From Phyto melanocephala (Eukaryota; Arthropoda; Insecta; Diptera; Rhinophoridae): a stretch of 64,000 nt of DNA. The position numbers and the translations under genes are program-made. This document shows, piece by piece, positions 51,434-62,337 of the stretch. The stretch covers positions 87,674,055 through 87,738,054 of the forward strand of contig OW799233.1 in assembly GCA_941918925.1 (NCBI GenBank). Direction: 5' to 3'. Each line of letters starts with the position of its first letter. The first letter of the stretch is position 1. The notes beneath the pieces are model-generated. The model worked only from the letters and a program-made list of their open reading frames with translations, was not told where the DNA came from and searched no databases.

Positions 51434-52133
51434 TAATTGTATTATAATATAAGCATTGAGAAACATAAATGTTTATCGATTTAATTGTTCACAGATATAA
51501 TAATTATTCGTTGTCATAAATTAAAATAAATATAAATTACATATGTCTATATTGGGGCAAATCGACCTTTATACTAAACGCCATCTTGTTGCATGTATGT
51601 TCACATTAGGCAAATATTTGACGAAATGGATGTCCATTTATTTAAAATTGTCTTAATTTAAATGAATTTCAATATCGATACAATGTTTTAAACATATATG
51701 GTATAAAATAAACTAATAACATTAAATAAATATTTACGGGTCAATTACAATCAAAACGTACTCATAGATTTACATAACAGAATTCCGTTTTGAACGTAAT
51801 AAAAATATATAAATTTTGAACAAAATATAAATCGTCTAAATGCGTTCTCAACTTCTAAAACTTGCACTTAAACCTCTAAATCTCTCTGATTTGCTTGTCC
51901 CCACAAATTTCATGCTTTTTCCAAAAATCGCTGGATCATGAACAACAATCTTCAATTTGGAAGTGAATTCAATAAACTGTTAAAAATCAAATTTAAAACA
52001 GAGAAAAATTAAACAACGAAACATTTTTAAAGCTGTAGTTCAAATTAAACCATCTCTATTTTTTTGTATTAAATACGCAGATACCATTTACAGAAACAAT
52101 TTATATCAACACGCATTACTTTGATTACTTTTT
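51434..52133. other. Intergenic, no feature
   Basis: No supported gene or repeat. Confidence 0.45.
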
Positions 52134-52149
52134 TTATACCCTTCACCTG

Positions 52150-52493
52150 AATTGCGTACTTTTAATTTATTAAGTACTATTATTAATTTATTAATTACAA
52201 TAAAAACACGGTAATTTAATTTTTAAATTATAGTCCGATTTTGACCTTATTTATTCAACAGTTTATTATTGACTAAAAGCTAATTCTTACAAACTATTAT
52301 AATTTGGTGTTTCTTAAAATGCTTAAGACTAAGATTATTTAAATATCGGAAAGAGAAATAAGATTAAAAGTATTGAGTAAGATTTAAATAAACTATAAGA
52401 AATGGGATAAAACAATGATAAAATATAATAAGTAGGAAATGGTAAAATAGAGTAGGAAGAAAATGTTAATGATAACAAAAGGTTATCATAACT
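52150..52493 (-). repeat. 3' LTR of the gypsy element
   Basis: 344 bp, same length as the other LTR, with two substitutions between them. Confidence 0.95.
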
Positions 52494-52501
52494 ACCCCTC
52501 C
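52494..52501 (-). promoter_or_regulatory. Polypurine tract of the gypsy element
   Basis: On the minus strand GGAGGGGT stands directly before the 3' LTR. It is the expected primer site for plus-strand DNA synthesis. Confidence 0.75.
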
Positions 52502-52780
52502 ATTAATGTTACGACACTCCTGGGTCTTTTATCCTTTTAATTTGATTTATAATAATTTATTTAAGTTCACTTATTTATTTTAATTAACTTTTACATTTTG
52601 AAATTAAAAGAAAACTATCAGCTAGTGTTTAAATATAATTTACAAGAATTTAATATTAAATGATAAACGTTATTCTTTTCTTTTTTTGTAACTAAATAAT
52701 AAATAATAAATAAACATTAAATTTTTTGTGAAATTAAATTATGTAATATTTTCTTTTTTATTTTATTCTATTAAACAATA

Positions 52781-55700
52781 CTAATTATCATAGTCTCTAA
52801 CATTAACTAAACCATCGTACTTTAACTGCCTTTTCACATTTGTACTATGAACATTATGTAATTTATTTGGTCTATACTTAGGTTGTTCTTTATGTCTTAA
52901 TGCTTCATAATTTTTAATATATCCCACATCCCTGTTATCAACATATTGAACCCGATTTTCATTGATTTTATTTATATAGTTTTGTTTATTTTGTAGCATA
53001 ATATTGTACAATTTCGATTTATCACATTTACCATATTCAACATCAATAGGTTTTTCCCTTATCACTGAATGATAGCTATTGTTGTAATATTCTATAGATT
53101 TACTAACTTTATCTTTAATATTAAGAGATCTTTGCTCAATAGTCAAGGTCCTTATTTTTTCACTAAGTGTACTGTGTAGTCTTTCAATGTCGGAATTTCC
53201 TGTATGACTGTTAGGTTTAACTAGATGAAGATCAATATTTTCATTTCGAAAATATTCTTTAATATTGATACTCTTGAATTCATTATCGGTCACAAGTTCG
53301 TGAAAATGCCCTTTTTGTGATTTGTACAATCTAATTTTCTCAATTATCGTCTGATTAGTTCTATACTCTAAATAAAAAGCTGTAGCAAATTTTGAAAACT
53401 TATCTATAAATGTTAAAAAGTTTGATTTTGAGTTTTTGTAAATATCCATATGAATAATCTGTCGAATATCATTTGGAGTCTCAGTCAAGTTGAATTTCGG
53501 CTTTACAGGGTTTCGGTCAAATTTTGCTCTAGTACATACATCGCAATTATTGATATATTTCTGTATCAAAATCTTTAAATTTGGAAAGTATATTTTTCTC
53601 TTCGAACCTTGGTAGTTCTCATTAATTCCAGTATGTCCAGTTTCATTTTTATGGTAATGATGAATTTGCCTAAATGTTTCATCTTCAGATGGCATGTCAA
53701 TGGCATGATATGAACATCTAATAAATTTAATTCTATTATCTCCTTCAAACAAGTCAATAATTTTTCTCTGCAAAATATAATATTTGCTATCATCTAGTTC
53801 AGTAAAAATTCCAATTTTACCCTCTTGCAAATTTCGTTCTAGTATATTATCTAAATTATTTTCCAAATCTGCAGAATTAATATAAATCTTTCTATTACCA
53901 TGTTTAATCTCAAAGTCCTTAATTTTGTTGTCAGTTAGAATTATCTGAGTTTTAAATCTATTTACTACTGTGTCTAAAATACCGATATGGTCATGTTTAT
54001 CTTCCTCTTGAGAGTGAATCGTCGCTATTGTCGTTATATTATTATTATCATTATCATGGAGCGAATCATTGTCTATTGAATTCAAAATACTAATATGGTC
54101 CTGTTCGTCTTCCATTTGAGAATGAATCGTCGCTATTGTCGTTCCGTTATTATTATATAATGAACCATTATCATCAGTAGAATTGTTCAACATATTTATT
54201 TCACCAGATTCGCTATTTATTCTACTTAAAAAGTCTGCCACCTGATTGTCTTTTCCCTTTATGTAGTTAACTGTTAAGTTGAAGTCGCTAAGTTTTATAA
54301 TCCACCTATAAAGCCTAGGATTCAGTTCTCTACTCTGTGATTTTACAAACAACAATCTTAAAGGCTGGTGGTCCGATAGAATATCAAACTTAACACCATA
54401 TAAATAGGGGCGAAAATAATTTGTTGCCCAAACAATGGCTAACAATTCCCTTTCAGTAGCTGAATAGTTCCTCTCATGGTCATTCAATGTCCTACTTGCG
54501 AAACAAAGTGGGTGTCCATTCTGTTGTAAAACAGCACCTAGAGAATTTAAACTCGCATCTGTAATAAGCTGAAATGGCTTATTAAAATCAGGATACCGGA
54601 GGACTGGGGCCTCAGTAATAATATATTTTAATTTTTCAAAAGCGTTGATATAATTTGGGTCATTTTTATTATATTTTACATCCTTTTTTAAATATCTTAT
54701 CATTGGGTATGCTACCTTAGAGTAGTCTCTAATAAATTTACGATAATAACCGGTCATACTCAAAAAGGACTTTATTCCCTTGACAGTATTCGGTAATCTC
54801 AGGTTTAAAATTATATCAACTTTAGCCGGGTTAGGTCTGACTCCTTCAGGGGTCAAGACGTGACCTAAATATAAAGTTTCCTTTGAAAAGAATTTACATT
54901 TGTTAATATGTATCTTGAGGTTCGCTTCCCTCAGTTTCGCAAAAACTTTATTTAAATTACAAAGGTGTTCCTCAAAACTTGTTGAGAATATAAGTATATC
55001 ATCTAAATATACAACGCAAATTTTATTAATTAAATCCCTAAGTACAAAATTTATAAGTCTTTGGAAAGTAGCCGGAGCATTTTTTAAGCCAAAAGGCATC
55101 CTGACAAACTCATAGTGACCATATGGTGTAGAGAACGCTGTTTTCGACCGGTCTTCTTCTTCAACAAGAATTTGGTGAAAACCCTTAGCTAAATCTACGG
55201 TTGAAAAATACTGAGCTCGGCCTAACTTATCCAAAATACTGTCTATATTGGGGATAGGAAATTTGTCATCAACTGTAATATCATTTAATCTCCTGTAATC
55301 TATTACAATCCTCCACCTTTTCTCCCCAGAACTATCTATTTTCTTAGGTACGATCCATAAGGGACTATTATACGGTGAATTACTTTCAGTTATAATTCCC
55401 TGCTGTAACATATCGTCCATTTGATTACTTATTTCCTGTTCATGAATATGTGGATATCGGTAAATTTTCGAATAAACTGGTCTATCGTTTATTGTTCTAA
55501 TTTTATGTTTAGTGACATTTGTATGTCCTAAGGTTTGTCCTTCTATAAATACCAAATCACCATAAGATTGTAATATGTTCTCTAGAGCTAATTGTTCTTC
55601 AGAATTTAAGCCATTATACAAATATTTCAAGACCTTTTCATTAATTTGTATATTCTCTAATTGATGAATTTCATGGTCATCATAGGGACAAGTTTTTATA

Positions 55701-56071
55701 AAATGTATCGTTTTACGATTAATAATTAAAGTTTCATTTTCCATATTTACTATAGCACCTAAAGGTTTTAAAATATTTTGGCCCAAAATGGCATCGAATT
55801 GTTTTCCATTAAAAACAGTAAGTTTCCACGACATTGTGGCATTTTCACCAAACTCCTTCGGAAGTTTAGTTATAATCTCCTTATTATTTTCAGATCTACC
55901 ATTTAAAGATGAAAATGAAATAGGATTTTCCAATAATAATCTTTTGTAAGTCAATAATCTGTTCTCATTCAGCAATGATGTAGTTGATCCAGTGTCAATT
56001 AAGGCCCTAATTTTATCGTTACCTATTGTAAGTTGCACTATTGGAAGTGCCTTGGACAGGCTGTTGTGTGA
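52781..56071 (-). CDS. pol: gypsy pol polyprotein: protease, reverse transcriptase, RNase H, integrase
   Basis: One open frame of 1,085 residues counted from the GTG at 56038; it is also open further upstream to the putative slip site at 56071-56077. Domains in order: aspartic protease with DTGS at residues 15-18; reverse transcriptase, about 190-400, with YLDD at 344-347; RNase H with Asp494, Glu530 and Asp556 (SDHQPL); integrase zinc-binding HHCC at about 793-836; integrase core with Asp865, Asp918 and Glu952. A linker at about 630-690 holds a tandem duplication of a TTIATIHSQ-type unit. There is no own start codon, so it is probably made as a Gag-Pol fusion by -1 frameshifting. No disabling change is seen. 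Confidence 0.95.
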   Translation of the reverse strand, partial: SHNSLSKALPIVQLTIGNDKIRALIDTGSTTSLLNENRLLTYKRLLLENPISFSSLNGRSENNKEIITKLPKEFGENATMSWKLTVFNGKQFDAILGQNILKPLGAIVNMENETLIINRKTIHFIKTCPYDDHEIHQLENIQINEKVLKYLYNGLNSEEQLALENILQSYGDLVFIEGQTLGHTNVTKHKIRTINDRPVYSKIYRYPHIHEQEISNQMDDMLQQGIITESNSPYNSPLWIVPKKIDSSGEKRWRIVIDYRRLNDITVDDKFPIPNIDSILDKLGRAQYFSTVDLAKGFHQILVEEEDRSKTAFSTPYGHYEFVRMPFGLKNAPATFQRLINFVLRDLINKICVVYLDDILIFSTSFEEHLCNLNKVFAKLREANLKIHINKCKFFSKETLYLGHVLTPEGVRPNPAKVDIILNLRLPNTVKGIKSFLSMTGYYRKFIRDYSKVAYPMIRYLKKDVKYNKNDPNYINAFEKLKYIITEAPVLRYPDFNKPFQLITDASLNSLGAVLQQNGHPLCFASRTLNDHERNYSATERELLAIVWATNYFRPYLYGVKFDILSDHQPLRLLFVKSQSRELNPRLYRWIIKLSDFNLTVNYIKGKDNQVADFLSRINSESGEINMLNNSTDDNGSLYNNNGTTIATIHSQMEDEQDHISILNSIDNDSLHDNDNNNITTIATIHSQEEDKHDHIGILDTVVNRFKTQIILTDNKIKDFEIKHGNRKIYINSADLENNLDNILERNLQEGKIGIFTELDDSKYYILQRKIIDLFEGDNRIKFIRCSYHAIDMPSEDETFRQIHHYHKNETGHTGINENYQGSKRKIYFPNLKILIQKYINNCDVCTRAKFDRNPVKPKFNLTETPNDIRQIIHMDIYKNSKSNFLTFIDKFSKFATAFYLEYRTNQTIIEKIRLYKSQKGHFHELVTDNEFKSINIKEYFRNENIDLHLVKPNSHTGNSDIERLHSTLSEKIRTLTIEQRSLNIKDKVSKSIEYYNNSYHSVIREKPIDVEYGKCDKSKLYNIMLQNKQNYINKINENRVQYVDNRDVGYIKNYEALRHKEQPKYRPNKLHNVHSTNVKRQLKYDGLVNVRDYDN

Positions 56072-57006
56072 AAATTTACTTGTTCCCCAGTGTCAAAATT
56101 TTCCTGAGCTTCCTCAAAATGATCAACTTCCATCTGTCTGAAATTTCCACTATTTTTCTGAGACTGGTATGTTCTTCTATCGAATGAATAATTTTCACTA
56201 TTATTGCCTCTATTATTGTGGTTATTATTTTGAGTATTGGACGTATTGTTATTAAAATTTGAATAATTTCCAATCCGATAAGAGTTCGAATACAGTCTAT
56301 TAGCACCACTCTGAGTATTTGTATTCCTATAATTATCAGTATTTTGAAAATTTCTACTACCACTAGGTAAAGTACGATGGGTGTTACTGTTTCGAAAATG
56401 ATCTTTATTATCATTTTGACTAAAATTTACTCGTTTCTTCTCACCGTCATCTCTTATTAAACCCTCTCTTTCAAGCAAATTATATGCATCTCTTAATCTA
56501 GTTACATTTCTATTTATTATAACTGAGGCTAAATTAATATCAATATTATTTAAAAAAGTTTTTAAAATCATTTTTTCAACATATAAAGGGCTAAACTCTA
56601 GAGGCTGTTCACTATCATATTCATATTTTTCATTAACCTTACATAATATATTTCTTAAATATTTATAATAGTTTACAATACCCTGATTTTTAACAGCTAA
56701 GGCATCTTGGTATAACTGATGGTATGTCTCCTTTACTCCAAAGTTGTTGATTAATGCTGCCTTCGTTTCCTGCCAACTTGGATTTGCCCCTAAAGTTCGT
56801 AAAACATGAAGAGCTTCGCCTTGTATTTTGTTTATTATTATTCTTGTGTAAATATATTCTGTAGCATCTGGTTGCGATTGAATTAGCAACAACAGAGTAT
56901 CTACTTCCCGCAAAAATTATGTTAGAGCGAATGAATCATCACCTCTAAATTCGTGGATTCTCTGAGCGTCTTTCAAGACCTCATTTATTGAAAGAGTAAA
57001 TGCCAT
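56038..57006 (-). pseudogene. gag: gypsy gag with one premature stop
   Basis: The frame starts with ATG at 57006-57004, runs 29 codons, meets TAA at 56919-56917 and then stays open to TAG at 56040-56038. The product is a capsid-type protein: a helical N-terminal two-thirds, followed by an Asn/Arg/Tyr-rich basic tail (NNNTSNTQNNNHNNRGN type) that replaces a CCHC zinc knuckle, as in other 17.6/297-type elements. The 3' end overlaps pol. The single stop in such a young copy could be a recent mutation or an assembly error. Without it the element would look complete apart from env. Confidence 0.85.
56071..56077 (-). promoter_or_regulatory. Putative -1 ribosomal frameshift site between gag and pol
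   Basis: On the minus strand A AAT TTT lies in the gag frame (GTA AAT TTT CAC), the X XXY YYZ pattern of slippery heptamers. It is about 31 bases before the gag stop. After a one-base backward slip the pol frame is open without interruption. Confidence 0.6.
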
Positions 57007-57972
57007 GGTGACTTTAAATGATTTTGTTAGTTTGAGAATATATTGCAATTTAACTCCACTAATTAAGTTCTGATTTCTTATTGTCAATGTTATTTTTTTT
57101 TCTGTTGGGGTGTATTGTTAATAACACTCAAATTATTTACATATGTTATTGTATTCTTCTCCACTCAAGATTAGTGATTTACTAAAGCTCTTTTAAAAAG
57201 CTCCAACTTACTAGCATTGCTTTATCACTTTATTTACTGTTTTGTTGTGATTTTTAAATACATATATCTCTCAAAAATAAGTTTTGTTTTAAACATGGAT
57301 GTAAGCACAATGTATCTCTCTTTTGGATTTTTAGTTTGAACTATCTCTTTCTTTTTAGTTTTGATTTATTTTTGTACGTTATAAGTTTTGAATTTAAATT
57401 ATTGTTGTTAACGGTCTTTCTTTTCATACTTCGATTTATTATTTTCTTTAGAACTTATCACTTGAGTGTTTTGTTTGTAGCGAAGTTTTTTTTTCTTTGG
57501 TTTCTTGTTTTTGTAGTGGCATTTTTAAATTAAGTTGTTGTTAACGGACATTCTGTTATTTGTTCGTTACTTTTGAAATGTTTTATTTGAATGGTTGGTT
57601 GCTAACACTGATTTGTTTTATTATTTTTTTTTTTCTTTTTTTTCTGTTTTGCAATCTTTTTAAAAAAATTACACTTTATAGTTTTTGTTACAGACTGTAC
57701 TTTTGATTGGTTATAAAAAATTTTGTAGGCTAATTACATATGTATTTATTGTTATTAAATTTAAAGTTATAGTTAATTTATTAGTATTATTTTTTTTTAA
57801 CAACTTTAATAATTTAAGCCAGTTCTTTTCTTTCAAACAAAAATTTTTTTTATCACTTCAACTGCATATATTTTTTTTTTAAAGTTTAATTGTTAATTTA
57901 ATTAACACATTTATCGGAGCACATATTTTTTTTATAATTTTATTAAACTTCAGTTTAAAATACGGTTCGTAA
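57007..57972 (-). other. gypsy 5' untranslated leader
   Basis: About 970 bases between primer site and gag ATG, on the element strand rich in A, with repeated GTTAACAACAA-like words near 57405 and 57540 (TTGTTGTTAACGG on +). No coding sequence. This length is long for the family and may hold packaging signals. Confidence 0.5.
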
Positions 57973-57983
57973 ACGACTGCGCC
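57973..57983 (-). promoter_or_regulatory. Primer binding site, tRNA-Ser type
   Basis: On the plus strand CGACTGCGCC followed by A at the LTR edge equals the 3' end of a fly tRNA-Ser including CCA. The element's RNA can therefore pair with this tRNA to prime minus-strand synthesis. Elements 17.6 and 297 use the same tRNA. Confidence 0.8.
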
Positions 57984-58327
57984 AATTACGTACTTTTAAT
58001 TTATTAAGTACTATTATTAATTTATTAATTACAATAAAAACACGGTAATTTAATTTTTAAATTATAGTCCGATTTTGACCTTATTTATTCAACAGTTTAT
58101 TATTGACTAAAAGCTAATTCTTACAAACTATTATAATTTGGTGTTTCTTAAAATGCTTAAGACTAAGATTATTTAAATATCGGAAAGAGAAATAAGATTA
58201 AAAGTATTGAGTAAGATTTAAATAAACTATAGGAAATGGGATAAAACAATGATAAAATATAATAAGTAGGAAATGGTAAAATAGAGTAGGAAGAAAATGT
58301 TAATGATAACAAAAGGTTATCATAACT
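57984..58327 (-). repeat. 5' LTR of the gypsy element
   Basis: 344 bp, would carry the element's promoter. See the element entry for identity with the 3' LTR. Confidence 0.95.
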
Positions 58328-58767
58328 CCTGTGGTGCCATTTTTTAAAAATCGGTCACTTGTCGGCAAAGTTATAGGCAAAAAAAGTTTTTTTTAAATAT
58401 ATCAAGTTAAAAAATCTGCTAATTAATTTTTGGACATGCTAAAGACAGCAATATAACCCGTGGTTTTAGAAACTATTGCTGAGAATAACTGACAAATTGG
58501 TTGGAAAATAACGTAACAAATGGCAAATAATTTTTTTTTAACCTCATCAACATATACATATATCAAATAAAAGAGTTGGATTAACGCAATACAGCTAACT
58601 ATGCAAAGGTACAATATAAAAGGTTACTCCGGAAATAATGAAGCCTAACGGTCTTTGATATTTAATCTGAAATCTAGGCTAAGCTACCATTTGGTCACCA
58701 AAAATATATATATTGTGGTGAAGGGCATTATCATATTCGGCATGGCCGAATATTGCATTTTCACTTC

Positions 58768-59682
58768 TTATTATATATATGTTATTTGCTTATATGTTAA
58801 GTAGCAGCAATAAGCCTCTTTAACTACTTAAATACTAAACCGATTTTAATAGAATCTATACTATGCACATCTGCAACAGTGATCGGCTTTGAGTCGTTTT
58901 TTCAATATTCATAGTGAGTCATAAAATTTGAGTATAGGTGCGTATAAATGATTGAAATTTAACTGATCTGACGTACGCATACCCACAACAACGTTGATTT
59001 ATAAGTACAACACACAATGAAAAAAAAGTACTACGTCGTACTTATATATACTTATATAGCGTCCCATATTTATATGATTTGCAAGACTACTCGCATTGAT
59101 TCATATTTTTAAGAAACTACTTATCTTCGTAGAATGATGCAAGTTGATTCAACAACAAAAACATAAACAGCTCTGTATGACGAATAAACAATGTTGCCAG
59201 GTCGGAGAGTGAAATATATTTTTTGGCCGCCAGAAAATTTGCAAAGTTACAATGTGTAATACACAATTTTTGCAAGTATCACTATTTAATTTTTAAATAA
59301 ATGCAACTGATTATGGCCTTTAGGCTAAGTTTTGGTTGGCTTCTATAATAAAAGGTAAACAATAAGTTATTTTGTGTTTTTTGTTTTCATGTTTAAATTT
59401 TTTACAGCAAATTAAAAAACTGCGTTCTTAGGTGCTCACTTAAATTTGAAAGATAATACGCAAAAACAAAATCTCTTAAACAGACATCGAAGCAAGCACT
59501 TTATTTTTGCTTGTTGTTTTTGTATTATTTTGTTAAATTTAAATTATCTATTTTTTTTAACAATCCACAATTATTATGGTGAATGCCAAATTGTTATCTG
59601 GCAAGCCTAGTTAAAACACACAACTTCATAATGACTACGCAAGTCATACGTGCTTTTGGTCGTCTTTTTATTTTGCATAACC
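58768..59682. other. Intergenic, no clear feature
   Basis: Some scattered short inverse matches to 60390-60410 (CGTTGATTTATA at about 58993) hint at an old outer inverted repeat but are too weak to call. Confidence 0.35.
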
Positions 59683-60281
59683 TACCGTTGCCACATGCAA
59701 GTGCAAGTGAAAAAAAACCAATACACTAACACTTTTTTACTAACACAACTACACTTTGGCAACCTGCGACTCAGCTTGCGAAGAAATTTTTAAGCAAGTA
59801 AAATTTTTACAGTTACGGCAAGTAAAGTGACAAGCCGAAAAACAGTGTTGCCTAATACTGAGTTTTTTGTTAACTCAATAATATATCATACAATTGTGGT
59901 AAATAATTCAGCTAATTTTTTTAATAAATATGTATATATGTATATGAAGAATATTAAGAAAAAAATATAAATATTCATTTAAAATGTAAGTTTTAATATA
60001 AATATCAATATTTAATAAAAAAAAATATATTAAAAAGTTACATGTCTAAAGGTAACGTTCAATAGTGGCTATTGACAACACTTAATTACCAATTGAAGCA
60101 GCGCCACTTGTTTTAAATTTGTTTGAAGTTTATTTGTTGACGACATTTTAAAAATGAACTTGCACTGTGCTGTGTAGCCACTCAAAAAATTTTTGTGTTT
60201 TTTTGGCATTTCTCCTGATTTTCGTTAGTAATACGTATACACTACTTGCAAGTAAATACTTGCCTGTGGCAACGTAGGGTA
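59683..60281. mobile_element. Possible non-autonomous DNA transposon, about 600 bp
   Basis: CTACCGTTGCCACATGCAAG at the left and, inverted, CCTACGTTGCCACAGGCAAG at the right form imperfect terminal repeats, each followed by further GCAAGT words. No clear target duplication and no coding sequence were found. Confidence 0.4.
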
Positions 60282-62105
60282 AACGACAATAGCTATCAAC
60301 TAAGTCATACATGTTGATTAATATAAATACTGTAAGTACATTTCATTTAAAAGTGCGTATAAGTAGTGAAGACTTTTCAATAAGTTTGAATGCGTATAAA
60401 TCAACGAAATAATGCATCATGATTCAAGTTGACTTACTTTATTAGTATTTGTTGCAGATCTCTGATCTGTAATACAATTCCTTACAAATAATATATTTGT
60501 TAATAAATATTAAATGATATTTTATATATATAAATACATAGAAGAAATTTATTTAATTTACTACTGTACTATATACAATGAGTTTTTCAAATTTTTTTTA
60601 AATTTTAATTGTAATTAAAATAAAAGTATCACTAGAAGCTATGGCTATCGGCTCATTTTTTTTAATTTAATATATTTTTTTTTTAATGTTTTTGTTATAA
60701 TCGCGTCAAAAAAAGAAACACATGATACTCCAAGTTGTTTTATATGTGTAATTACTTGATATTTAAGAAATTCGGTAAAGGTTTTGTTCGAAAAATTAAT
60801 TCAATAGAATACAAAAAGTTCGAAAAGAAACAAATATGTACTTGTAAAGTATTACTTAGAGGAACAAGGAATATTCTAATGTATTGTATTTGTATTGTTT
60901 TTGTTTACAAATGGTTTTTTATTCTTTTGACTACAGCTTTTGTAAAAAATACATGAGCCAAATATAAAATATAAACAGTTATTCGTATTGAATTGTGCAA
61001 ATAGAAATACTATTTTTATATGAAGCAAACGTTTCTTACCTTGTTAAGCATTTCTTAGAAAAAGTTTAATTCCTTAAGAAATATGCAACGTTTTTAGTCA
61101 ATCATATTTTTAATTTCTTAAATGTGGAAAATGTTGCTAACTAGCAAATATATAAATTTAACTTATCTCTTAAACAAACTAATTAAATTGATCTATAAAA
61201 TAAATATTACACATACTTATGCAAGGAGACAATGAGAAAACTTTAACCTTCTCGAATTAAAATAAGCGCAAAAGCAATAAACAAAAAGCGATGAAAAAAA
61301 TATTACAAATAGAAGATATACTTATGTATATGTATGTATAAGCATATAACCCAGTTGAAAAAAGAGACATAATACAACAACAATTGATGCACATGAAATG
61401 TTTACTAATGAAGTTCTAAAACAGCAGGAAAACAACTTATTAACCCTTTGACAGTTTTGGCAAATAACAATAGCAACTGTAAAACATGTACATAGAGTGC
61501 TGCAAGCACGCACATACACATACAAATATACTTACTTACACTCCTACACCCACAGAGAAGCTGTCACCCACTATTGTTGTTATTACGGTAATAAAATCAA
61601 TCTTATTAAAAATTCAGTTTAAAACATAAAAATGCCACCAAATGAGCATAGGGAGAGAAAGCTGGAAAAATAACACTGACACAAGTTAAATAATGTACAA
61701 AAAATTAGATGTAAGAAAAGAAAATGATTACCCTGCAGTTAGGAAAAATTACAAAAGGCAGTATTACACTAATTTAGACTTAATGAGTTTTTTTAAATTC
61801 GTTATAATAAATAGTCACTTGTGAATTATAAACTATTTTAAACACGTTTTCAATGTCTAGTAGTGTTTTCACACCTAAATTAAAACCTGGTTTTAACAGC
61901 TGATCTTGCGTTCTCACTACAAGTTTAAATAAATCAGCAGCCTTATTCTGTAGCTCGATAAAGCTAAATCTCTATCGCTAATACTCTTCAAATATATTTA
62001 CAAATATGCTATTAAAATCTATAATCATTTATAAGCACAACAATAGAATAGCGTACATACAAAAACAAAACACACGAAATATCGCATTTATATTACTGAC
62101 ACTTA
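60282..62105. other. Intergenic, no feature
   Basis: AT-rich. No supported gene. The ORFs at 60735 and 61322 have random composition. Confidence 0.45.
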
Positions 62106-62310
62106 GGGCCATTATTAAAACTTGCCGTTAGTTAAAGACTGGATAAATGGCTTTGCAGTATAAATCCTTCATTTATTATGGTTTTATCCATTAAATATTA
62201 GTATTATAAATAATAATTATAATAAATAATGAAAGTTATAATAATGATAAGCTATTTATCGGGCACAAAAATTCCTACCTTTAACTAACGGCAAGTTGTA
62301 ATAATGGCCC
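62106..62310. mobile_element. PIF/Harbinger-type MITE, 205 bp
   Basis: The ends GGGCCATTATTAAAACTTGC and, inverted, GGGCCATTATTACAACTTGC continue as inverted repeats for about 32 bases (through CCGTTAGTTAAAG). TTA is duplicated on both sides (62103-62105 and 62311-62313). GGGCC ends plus a 3-bp TTA duplication are typical of Harbinger elements. Confidence 0.82.
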
Positions 62311-62337
62311 TTAGTCATCATAAGTATAGCTCATCAG

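Larger units (their letters stand above)
52150..58327 (-). mobile_element. Ty3/gypsy LTR retrotransposon, 17.6/297-like, 6,178 bp
   Basis: Two 344-bp LTRs differ at only two positions (52154 vs 57988, and one A/G near 52420 vs 58230), about 99.4% identity, which implies a recent insertion. CCTG is duplicated on both sides (52146-52149 and 58328-58331). On the minus strand the order is 5' LTR, primer site matching tRNA-Ser, gag, pol, purine tract, 3' LTR. LTRs start AGTTATGATAACC and end AATT, as in the 17.6/297 group. Between the pol stop and the 3' LTR only about 290 bases remain, so there is no env. Pol is intact; gag has one stop codon. Confidence 0.93.
52134..58767 (+). mobile_element. 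DINE-1-like element split by the gypsy insertion
   Basis: The first 16 bases (TTATACCCTTCACCTG, 52134-52149) lie left of the gypsy element and the remainder (58328-58767, starting with the duplicated CCTG) lies right of it. Joined at the 4-bp duplication they recreate the family's 5' hairpin, as seen intact at 51400-51433. The 3' end has ATTCGGCATGGCCGAAT near 58736-58753 and TTTTCACTTCTT. The interior is diverged and non-coding. Confidence 0.7.

Noticed and set aside
52494..52780. Possible env gene after gypsy pol
   Set aside because: Only about 290 AT-rich bases without an open frame lie between the pol stop and the 3' LTR.
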